Assembly (NCBI GenBank): GCA_017440665.1
Contig: JAFSGU010000009.1
Span: forward strand, 1-33,852
From: Clostridia bacterium
GTDB taxonomy: Bacteria; Bacillota; Clostridia; Oscillospirales; CAG-272
Direction of reading: 5' to 3'
Length of the DNA stretch: 33,852 bases
Every line of letters starts with the position of its first letter. Positions within the stretch are counted from its first letter, which is position 1. A program made the translations under genes and the position numbers. Below are positions 17,093 to 23,255 of the stretch, in pieces. The notes beneath the pieces are model-generated. The model worked only from the letters and a program-made list of their open reading frames with translations. It did no database searches and was not told where the DNA came from.

Positions 17093-17723
17093 GACCTACG
17101 TTATCGGAGGGATAAGGGAGTCTGAGCATCGCACCACGGTGGAGATCATAACTCCGTCGGGCGACGTCAAAAAGCTCAGCATGACTCCGAAGTTGTGGGA
17201 GGGATACCGTCTCTACTCAGCAGACACTGTAAGCCGTGAGATATATGAAATGCTGTGCGCGGACAGCGAAAGGTGCGAGGCTGTAACGAAAGCCCTCCGC
17301 GCGCTGACGGCGTCCACTCTCAGCTACGGTGCGCTTAACGCGAAGCTGAAGCAGAGCGGTTTTTCGGAGGACGCCGTGCGTGCGGCAGTTGCCATAGTCC
17401 GCAAAAGAGGCCTTATCGACGAGGAGTCGGATGCATCAGCGATTGCCGAAAAGATGGCGCGTTCAAAAGGCAGAGGTCCCGCGAGGATAAAAGCGGAGCT
17501 TCAAAAGAAGGGGTATTCCCCGTCTGTTGCAAGCACCGCTGCCTACAGCGTACCACAGGAAATATACGAAGAAGCTCTTCGAAAAAGCCTTCACGCCAAA
17601 TGCAAGGGACGCGTTCCCGAAGACAAAGCAGAAAGAGACAAGCTGACGGCGTCTTTAGTCCGTCTCGGTTTTTCTCCTTCCGTGATTTTTTCAGCGATGA
17701 ACGAGCTTTCGTGGGATGAATAA
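17085..17723 (+). CDS. recX: Regulatory protein RecX
   Basis: Binds and modulates RecA filaments. 212 residues, largely helical. It contains the three-helix RecX repeats: ALRALTASTLSYGALNAKLK with GFSEDAVRAAVAIVRKRGLI, then the family signature RSKGRGPARIKAELQKKGYS (about 125-145), and a last repeat RDKLTASLVRLGFSPSVIFS. The start ATG 17085 is supported by GGAGG at 17071-17075 and gives an 8-base overlap with recF. It closes a recA-recF-recX operon. No terminator is visible before the next gene, a transposase whose base composition is clearly more AT-rich. Confidence 0.88.
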   Translation: MDKTYVIGGIRESEHRTTVEIITPSGDVKKLSMTPKLWEGYRLYSADTVSREIYEMLCADSERCEAVTKALRALTASTLSYGALNAKLKQSGFSEDAVRAAVAIVRKRGLIDEESDASAIAEKMARSKGRGPARIKAELQKKGYSPSVASTAAYSVPQEIYEEALRKSLHAKCKGRVPEDKAERDKLTASLVRLGFSPSVIFSAMNELSWDE

Positions 17724-17745
17724 AGCATCGCAAACGTATTGTGTT

Positions 17746-18267
17746 ATGGAAATAGATATCAATAATGAATTACCGAAACGAAAACCCACAAGATTGAAAG
17801 ATTTTGATTACAGTAAAACAGGCGCGTATTTTGTTACGATATGCACAAGGGATAGAAGACAAATATTACCGCGTATTGTAGGGGGCGACGTCCTCGACGC
17901 CCCGTTATCCTTAGAATTATTGCCATGTGGAAAAATTGTAGACAAATATGTTAACCAATTAAATATTTTCTACGATCATTTGTCAGTTGATAGATATGTG
18001 ATTATGCCAAATCATATTCACATGATATTAATTGTTTTCAATGACGGGGCGTCGAGGACGTCGCCCCCTACAAAACAACATTCTGTCGTATCTCAATTCG
18101 TGTCAACATTCAAACGATTTTGCAACAAAGAAATCGGAAATAATATCTTCCAACGTGGGTATTTCGACCACGTTATACGAGATCAAGAAGATTACGAAAA
18201 ACACGTAAAATACATTTACGAAAATCCTATACGGTGGTATTACAAACATTTGAACATGACAGATTGA
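17746..18267 (+). CDS. REP-associated tyrosine transposase (RAYT, Y1_Tnp/HUH family)
   Basis: A single-strand DNA transposase of the IS200-like HUH superfamily. It has the metal-binding HUH motif MPNHIHMIL (H90, H92) and a C-terminal helix HVKYIYENP, whose Y156 or Y158 is the probable nucleophile, as in TnpA-REP. ELPKRKPTRLKDFDYSKTG and AYFVTICTRDRR are typical of the N-terminus. About 173 residues from ATG 17746; another in-frame ATG at 17716 overlaps recX and neither has a clear ribosome site. Residues 45-53 (VGGDVLDAP) and 101-109 (GASRTSPPT) are encoded by two perfect 27-bp inverted copies of a REP-like unit. The gene is AT-rich compared with recX and valS, suggesting transfer. RAYTs are usually single-copy domesticated genes that mobilise REP sequences; no IS ends are evident outside the gene. 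Confidence 0.85.
   Translation: MEIDINNELPKRKPTRLKDFDYSKTGAYFVTICTRDRRQILPRIVGGDVLDAPLSLELLPCGKIVDKYVNQLNIFYDHLSVDRYVIMPNHIHMILIVFNDGASRTSPPTKQHSVVSQFVSTFKRFCNKEIGNNIFQRGYFDHVIRDQEDYEKHVKYIYENPIRWYYKHLNMTD
17878..17904 (+). repeat. REP-like 27-bp unit inside the RAYT gene, direct orientation
   Basis: Begins GTAGGGGGCGACGTC and ends CGACGCCCCG, exactly nine codons read as VGGDVLDAP. It is imperfectly self-complementary (GGCG..CGCC) and is a perfect inverted match to 18045-18071. A diverged copy lies outside the gene at 2468-2490. Confidence 0.85.
18045..18071 (-). repeat. REP-like 27-bp unit inside the RAYT gene, inverted orientation
   Basis: Perfect reverse complement of 17878-17904, here read in frame as GASRTSPPT. 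The two units are 140 bases apart and could form a 27-bp stem in single-stranded DNA or in the mRNA. Confidence 0.85.
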
Positions 18268-18359
18268 TCGGTATAGATTTCACCCCGTATGATGATAAAA
18301 ACAAATGCTGTACACACGGTAAAGCCAAACGGCAAATTCACATTTAAAGGCGGTGCATA

Positions 18360-18794
18360 ATGCATAAAATATTCGGAACAAAAGAAGACGTTGAATATGT
18401 TGACCGGGCAGGTGCATATCTTATACCAATCCGCCAAAATCAGGTAGGCGTGATCCTTAACTCGAAGGGATATTTCTTTTTAGGCGGCGGTCTGGAGGAT
18501 GGCGAAAGTCACAAGGCATGTATTACCAGAGAATGTGCCGAAGAAGCAGGATATTTACCGATCATAAAACAGAAATTATGCTCTGCAGAAACATACGGGA
18601 AGCATCCTACTGTAGGATATTTTCATCCTATACAAACGTATTACGTTGGCGATTTGCTTGAAATGATGTCTGTACCAACAGAGTCTGACCACACTTTTCT
18701 TTGGATAGACTTCGAGCAGTTAAAGGGAAAGATGTACCTTAAAATGCAGAACTGGGCATTGGAGCAGGTCCCGACAAGTGTGTTTACAAAATAA
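18360..18794 (+). CDS. Nudix hydrolase
   Basis: Hydrolyses a nucleoside diphosphate linked to another moiety; substrate unknown. 144 residues with a full Nudix box: G43-x5-E49-x7-R57-E58-C59-A60-E61-E62-A63-G64-Y65 (GGLEDGESHKACITRECAEE). The upstream strand reads GAYLIPIRQNQVGVILNSKG. AAAGG about 8 bases upstream supports the start. Like the RAYT before it (93 bases away) it is AT-rich relative to surrounding genes, so the two may form one acquired island. No strong terminator follows; a promoter for the T-box leader starts 80 bases later. Confidence 0.88.
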   Translation: MHKIFGTKEDVEYVDRAGAYLIPIRQNQVGVILNSKGYFFLGGGLEDGESHKACITRECAEEAGYLPIIKQKLCSAETYGKHPTVGYFHPIQTYYVGDLLEMMSVPTESDHTFLWIDFEQLKGKMYLKMQNWALEQVPTSVFTK

Positions 18795-18875
18795 GCTACT
18801 TCCGCTTTTTTCGCAAAATGGTATTTTCTCACTAAACTGTATAAAGATATTTTCTCCCAACTGTAAAAAATCCGC

Positions 18876-18904
18876 TTGACAAAGTCCCCAAGGGGTGTTA
18901 TACT
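18876..18904 (+). promoter_or_regulatory. Near-consensus sigma-A promoter of the T-box transcript
   Basis: TTGACA (18876-18881) and TATACT (18899-18904) with a 17-base spacer. The spacer contains a CCCCAAGGGG palindrome. Confidence 0.8.
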
Positions 18905-19136
18905 ACTGTAAAGGCCTTGACGAAGAGTAGTAGAGGAAAACGTATCTCAAAGAGAGCGGCGGATGGTGAGAGCGTCGCAGATAACAGTCCCCGAAGTAGC
19001 TTCCGAGCCGTGCAGGTGAACGTAAGTAGTCTGCGCCGGGCGTCCCCGTTACGGGCACGTAAGCTGCATACGGCATTCGTATGAAGTCAGGTGGTACCGC
19101 GCCCTTTTTGCGTCCTGATACAGGGGCGTTTTTTTA
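18905..19136 (+). ncRNA. T-box riboswitch leader
   Basis: Senses uncharged tRNA and controls termination. The leader shows the start GACGAAGAGTAGTAGAGG, the stem I distal part with GGTGAGAG flanked by GCGGCG/CGTCGC, stem II/III text (CGAAGTAGC, GTAGTCTGCGCCGGG), and the T-box sequence GGTGGTACCGCG at 19090-19101 that pairs with the tRNA acceptor end. A terminator overlaps it. The specifier lies near 18980-18990 in GATAACAGTCCCC. Depending on the fold the codon could be GTC (Val), ACA (Thr) or AAC (Asn). Val would suit valS downstream, but the other two are followed by a purine as is usual. The first gene downstream is a P-loop kinase, not a synthetase. Confidence 0.88.
19099..19136 (+). terminator. 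T-box regulated terminator
   Basis: CGCCC (19100-19104) pairs with GGGCG (19124-19128), followed by TTTTTTTATTTTTT. Its 5' arm overlaps the T-box GGTGGTACCGCG, so antiterminator and terminator are exclusive. Confidence 0.8.
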
Positions 19137-19155
19137 TTTTTTACGGAGGTGTCCC

Positions 19156-19710
19156 ATGACCCGTGTAATTCTTATCTCCGGCGCGTCCGGCTCGGGGAAA
19201 ACCACGTTTGCAGATTCTCTTGCGGAACATTATCGAAGCGGTGGATTCCGTGTCGCAGTATTCTCTTCCGACGCGTTCTTCCGCGACACTCTCCCAAAGA
19301 TGATCTCCCCTGCCGATGGTCGTGAATACCCCGATTGGAATCATCCGACCTCCGCAGACACAGTGCGATTTGCGGAAACTGTAGAAACGGCGAAGAGTTC
19401 GGGTGAATACGATTACGTCATATCCGAAGGAGTAAATGTCCTTTGCTATGGTGAGCTTCTCGCTCTCGCAGACGTTAAAATCTTCGTAGATGCTTCGCCT
19501 GAAATGCGCCTTTACCGCAGAATCGTCCGAAACATGAAGCTGATGGGGTTATCCGCAGAAGAAATCGGAGAATATTACCTCAAATGCGCAAGATACCGCG
19601 AAGCAGAGTTTTGCCTGCCATCATCAAGTGTCGCAGATATGCGCGTTGACAACGAATGGGGATTCGACGTAGAGAAAGAAAGTTTTAAGATCGAAAAACA
19701 TTTTAATTGA
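19156..19710 (+). CDS. Uridine-kinase-like P-loop kinase
   Basis: 184 residues of the PRK/URK-type P-loop NTPase group. Walker A is SGASGSGKTTF (G9-T17). VAVFSSDAFFRDTLP supplies the aspartate expected to act on the phosphate acceptor. DYVISEGVNVL and the lid-region RIVRNMKLMGLSAEEIGEYY follow the uridine kinase order. A nucleoside, or another small hydroxyl compound, is the likely acceptor; specificity cannot be read. GGAGG at 19145-19149 sets the start. It is the first gene after the T-box, so its expression should depend on uncharged tRNA, an uncommon pairing. A 311-base gap with repeats separates it from valS. Confidence 0.75.
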   Translation: MTRVILISGASGSGKTTFADSLAEHYRSGGFRVAVFSSDAFFRDTLPKMISPADGREYPDWNHPTSADTVRFAETVETAKSSGEYDYVISEGVNVLCYGELLALADVKIFVDASPEMRLYRRIVRNMKLMGLSAEEIGEYYLKCARYREAEFCLPSSSVADMRVDNEWGFDVEKESFKIEKHFN

Positions 19711-20021
19711 TCTTATATCATACCAATTTCCCCTCGTGCGAGTATTCGCACGACATACGGCGAGCGTCATCCCAAAAAGAAGCCAAGGAAGATGAGCGAA
19801 GCGAAGAAAACTTCGGCGTTTGAGATGGTGTCTTTCTTGGACGAACCATAACCAAATCCCCGTGAAAAGCGGCGGGAGCAAGCCCCCCGCCCTACGATAA
19901 AAGGAGGTATGGTTTCTTCTTTGGACGAACCATAACCAAATCCCCGCTGTTTTTTTGTCCCCATCGGGCTTAGCCCGACTAATATATACCCAAAAGTAAA
20001 ACACCGAAAGGAAGATATAAA
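19711..20021. repeat. Noncoding gap with a 26-bp direct repeat flanking a REP-like palindrome
   Basis: No gene seen. A 26-base sequence starting TTGGACGAACCATAACC occurs identically at 19837-19862 and 19921-19946, 84 bases apart. Between the copies is a palindromic unit GCGGGAGCAAGCCCCCCGC then CCTACGAT (about 19871-19897), matching the form at 6473-6500. A small hairpin TCGGGC/GCCCGA (19964-19978) and TATATA lie shortly before valS; no convincing valS promoter was found. Confidence 0.6.
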
Positions 20022-22652
20022 ATGAGAAAAGAACTGGCAAAAACCTATAACCCTTGTGACTTTGAAGAGAGAATATACTCTGCTTGGGTCAAGGATAACT
20101 GCTTTGCTCCCTCCGGCAAGGATGGAGCCGAAAACTTCACCATCGTTATTCCCCCTCCGAACATCACGGGTCAGCTCCACATGGGTCACGCTCTTGACAA
20201 CACTCTCCAGGATATCCTTATCCGCTACAAGAGAATGAAGGGCTTTGACACGCTCTGGCTCCCCGGTACAGACCACGCGTCTATCGCAACCGAGGCTAAG
20301 ATCGTTGAAGCTATGAGAAAAGAAGGTCTTACAAAGGAAGACCTTGGCCGTGACAAATTCCTTGAGAGAGCATGGGCTTGGAAGGAACAGTACGGCGGAC
20401 GCATCATCGAGCAGCTTAAGAAGCTGGGCTCCTCCTGCGACTGGTCAAGAGAGCGCTTTACCCTTGACGAGGGTTGCTCCGAGGCAGTACGTGAGGTATT
20501 CGTACGCCTTTACGAAAAGGGACTCATCTACCGCGGCGAGCGCATCATCAACTGGTGTCCTCACTGTAAGACATCTATCTCCAACGCAGAGGTAGACTAC
20601 GAGTCTCAGAACGGCCACTTCTGGCACATCCGTTACCCCCTCGTTGGCGGCGGCGGATACGTTGAGGTTGCTACCACCCGTCCCGAGACACTTCTCGGTG
20701 ACACAGCGGTTGCAGTAAACCCCGCGGACGAAAGATACAAGGATATGATCGGCAAGTACGTTGTACTTCCCCTTGTTGGCAGACGTATCCCGATCGTTGC
20801 AGACGAGCACGCTCAGCTTGATAAGGGTACCGGTTGCGTAAAGATCACTCCCGCACACGACCCCAACGACTTTGAAGTAGGTAAGCGTTGCTCACTTCCC
20901 ATGGAAGTTGTACTTACCGAGGACGCTAAGATCACCGAAAACTATTCCAAGTACGCAGGCATGGACCGCTACGAAGCACGTAAGGCCATCGTTGAAGACC
21001 TCCGTGCAGGCGGTTACCTTGCTGAAATCGAAGACCTTGACCACGAGGTCGGTACCTGCTACCGCTGCGGAACCACCATCGAGCCTATGCTCAGCCTTCA
21101 GTGGTTCGTAAAGATGGAGCCTCTCGCGAAGCCTGCAGTTAAGGCAGTGCGCGACGGCGACATCCGCTTTGTTCCCGAAAGATTTGACAAGAACTACTTC
21201 CACTGGATGGAGAACACACAGGACTGGTGTATCTCCCGTCAGCTCTGGTGGGGTCACAGAATCCCCGCTTACTACTGTGATAAGTGCGGCGAGACTGTAG
21301 TTTCCAAGGACGCAGTTTGCACCTGTCCTAAGTGCGGCGGTACCATGACTCAGGACCCCGACACACTCGACACGTGGTTCTCCTCCGCGCTCTGGCCCTT
21401 CTCTACTCTCGGCTGGCCTCATGAGACAGATGATCTGAAGCGCTACTTCCCCACAAGCACGCTTGTAACGGGATACGACATCATCACCTTCTGGGTATCC
21501 CGTATGATCTTCTCATCCCTTGAGTACACGGGTCAGATCCCCTTCGACACCGTTCTTATCCACGGTCTCGTTCGTGACGCTCAGGGACGCAAGATGTCCA
21601 AGTCTCTCGGCAACGGAATCGATCCTCTTGAGATCATCTCCAAGTACGGTGCAGACGCGCTCCGCTTCGCACTCGGCACGGGTAACAGCCCCGGAAACGA
21701 TATGCGCTTCTCCGACGAGAAGATCGAGGCGGCTCGTAACTTCGCTAACAAGCTGTGGAATGCGGCTCGCTTCGTAATGATGAACCTTACCATCGACAAG
21801 ATCGAGCTTCCCTCTGTTGAAAATCTTGCGGCTGAGGATAAGTGGATCCTCACCAAGCTTGCAGAAACGGTAAATAACGTTACCGTAAACCTCGACAACT
21901 ACGAGATCGGCGTTGCCCTCTCCTCGATCTACGACTTTATTTGGGACGTATACTGCGACTGGTACATCGAGCTTTCCAAACCCTCCGTATCCGGTGCGGA
22001 TGAAGAGAGAAGCCGTAACGCTCAGAACGTTCTCGCTTACGTTCTCCGCGAAGTGTTAAAACTTCTCCATCCCTTCATGCCCTTCATCACTGAGGAGATC
22101 TACTCAGGTCTTCCCGGCGAGGACGGCACTATCATGCTGAAGGATTATCCCGAGGCTGACAAGATCCCCTCATTCGCAGATGAGAGTGCATCCTTCGAGA
22201 GAGTAATCTCCGCTATCAAGGCTATCCGTGCAAGACGTGCTGAGATGGGTGTTGTTCCCTCCCGTAAGGCGGCTGTAAACGTAGTTACCAAGTACGAGGA
22301 AAGCTTCCGTAACGCAGGCATCTTCTTCGAGAAGCTTGCCTCCGCTTCAAGCTTTGCTGTAGTTGAAAGTTACTCTGACGAGGGTGCCGTACAGATCATC
22401 ACCGATTCTGCGGCGATCTACATTCCTCTTGCAGACATGGTAGACTTTGCGGCTGAGGCTGAGCGACTTGAAAAGGAACTCAAAACGGTTGACGCTGAGA
22501 TCAAGAGAGCCGAAGGCAAGCTGAACAACGAAGGCTTCACCTCACGCGCTCCTGCGGCAGTTGTTGAAGCTGAAAGAGAAAAGCTTGAAAAGTACCGCGA
22601 AAAGAAAATCGGTATCGAAGAAGCTCTTAAGAGTGTAAAGGAAAAGCTGTAA
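20022..22652 (+). CDS. valS: Valyl-tRNA synthetase
   Basis: Charges tRNA-Val with valine, including editing of mischarged threonine. 876 residues, the usual length. The class I HIGH-type motif is HMGHA (53-57) preceded by PPPNITGQL. The editing (CP1) domain contains VATTRPETLLGDTAVAVNP. A zinc-like cysteine cluster CDKCGE..CTCPKCGG lies in the middle. KMSKS is at 524-528 (GRKMSKSLGNG). The anticodon-binding region has FIWDVYCDWYIELSKP. A C-terminal coiled coil (ERLEKELKTVDAEIKRAEGK) is typical of ValRS. AGGAAG upstream supports the start. It ends at a clear terminator. Regulation by the T-box at 18905 is possible only if transcription reads through the kinase gene and the repeat gap. Confidence 0.96.
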   Translation: MRKELAKTYNPCDFEERIYSAWVKDNCFAPSGKDGAENFTIVIPPPNITGQLHMGHALDNTLQDILIRYKRMKGFDTLWLPGTDHASIATEAKIVEAMRKEGLTKEDLGRDKFLERAWAWKEQYGGRIIEQLKKLGSSCDWSRERFTLDEGCSEAVREVFVRLYEKGLIYRGERIINWCPHCKTSISNAEVDYESQNGHFWHIRYPLVGGGGYVEVATTRPETLLGDTAVAVNPADERYKDMIGKYVVLPLVGRRIPIVADEHAQLDKGTGCVKITPAHDPNDFEVGKRCSLPMEVVLTEDAKITENYSKYAGMDRYEARKAIVEDLRAGGYLAEIEDLDHEVGTCYRCGTTIEPMLSLQWFVKMEPLAKPAVKAVRDGDIRFVPERFDKNYFHWMENTQDWCISRQLWWGHRIPAYYCDKCGETVVSKDAVCTCPKCGGTMTQDPDTLDTWFSSALWPFSTLGWPHETDDLKRYFPTSTLVTGYDIITFWVSRMIFSSLEYTGQIPFDTVLIHGLVRDAQGRKMSKSLGNGIDPLEIISKYGADALRFALGTGNSPGNDMRFSDEKIEAARNFANKLWNAARFVMMNLTIDKIELPSVENLAAEDKWILTKLAETVNNVTVNLDNYEIGVALSSIYDFIWDVYCDWYIELSKPSVSGADEERSRNAQNVLAYVLREVLKLLHPFMPFITEEIYSGLPGEDGTIMLKDYPEADKIPSFADESASFERVISAIKAIRARRAEMGVVPSRKAAVNVVTKYEESFRNAGIFFEKLASASSFAVVESYSDEGAVQIITDSAAIYIPLADMVDFAAEAERLEKELKTVDAEIKRAEGKLNNEGFTSRAPAAVVEAEREKLEKYREKKIGIEEALKSVKEKL

Positions 22653-22663
22653 GATAAAAAATG

Positions 22664-22694
22664 AGGCACTGTCCGATGTGGCAGTGCCTTTTTG
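22664..22694 (+). terminator. Rho-independent terminator after valS
   Basis: AGGCACTG (22664-22671) pairs with CAGTGCCT (22682-22689) and is followed by TTTTTG, 12 bases after the valS stop. Confidence 0.85.
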
Positions 22695-22696
22695 TG

Positions 22697-22926
22697 TTTG
22701 TTAGGGGACATTTCGATGTAGCCGTGGGTGATGTGCGAAGCATACGTTTTTTCCACCTCTCCCATCGGGAGAGGATGGGGAAGACGACCGTCTTGCACCT
22801 CCCTACGGATTCATCTAAAACGTTTGTACAAATATGCCTTCTCCTGTGGGAGAAGGGGGACTATTTCACGATAGTGAAATGGTGGATGAGGAGTAATTTA
22901 ACACCTCGCACATTCCCCACGGATGC
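22697..22926. other. Noncoding stretch with several short palindromes
   Basis: No gene seen. It has a diverged copy of the ATTTCGATGTAGCCGTGGG type repeat found near 6341 and 6430. It also has CTCTCCCATCGGGAGAG (about 22758), CTTCTCCTGTGGGAGAAG (about 22839) and TTTCACGATAGTGAAA (about 22864). Spacing is regular enough to suggest an array of REP-like hairpins rather than random sequence. Confidence 0.45.
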
Positions 22927-23181
22927 GTACAATGTACCGCCTAACATCGTAGGGGAGACCTGTGGTCTCCCGCCAACGATGGTTAATAAAGTTTAGCGGT
23001 TGCCGTGGAGATAGTGCGAGGCGTCCGTTGGTGTGGATGTATCGTTTGCGTAGCAAACAGTGACGTCATCCCCTACGGTGGTGAGATCGTTTGTATAGTT
23101 TGTTGCCATAAAGATGGTGCGAGGCGTTTGTTGGCGGGAGACCACAGGTCTCCCCTACGATGGTTTGGCGGTACATTGTAC
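22927..23181. repeat. 255-bp element with 51-bp inverted ends
   Basis: 22927-22977 (starting GTACAATGTACCGCC, containing GGGGAGACCTGTGGTCTCCC) and 23130-23181 are inverted copies differing at about two positions. Each arm contains the palindrome GGGAGACCTGTGGTCTCCC. The interior carries two direct copies of a GTTGCCRTRRAGATRGTGCG type segment (about 22998 and 23102). It also has one GTAGGG...GACGTC...GTTTGC/GCAAAC unit (23041-23076, minus orientation) like those at 6597 and 6694. No protein-coding potential. Confidence 0.65.
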
Positions 23182-23211
23182 ACAGTCCTACCGTTAGTAC
23201 GATCTGCGCCC

Positions 23212-23244
23212 AAAAAGGCTCCCTTGTGGAAAGGGAGCCTTTTT
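23212..23244. terminator. Bidirectional Rho-independent terminator
   Basis: AAAAAGGCTCCCTT (23212-23225) pairs perfectly with AAGGGAGCCTTTTT (23231-23244). It lies 11 bases past the stop of the minus-strand SLH phosphoesterase, and A and T runs on both sides allow use on either strand. Confidence 0.85.
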
Positions 23245-23255
23245 GTATCGTATTA

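Noticed and set aside
17716..18267. Complete IS200/IS605 insertion sequence
   Set aside because: No TnpB, no left/right subterminal hairpins outside the gene and no second copy; features fit a RAYT instead.
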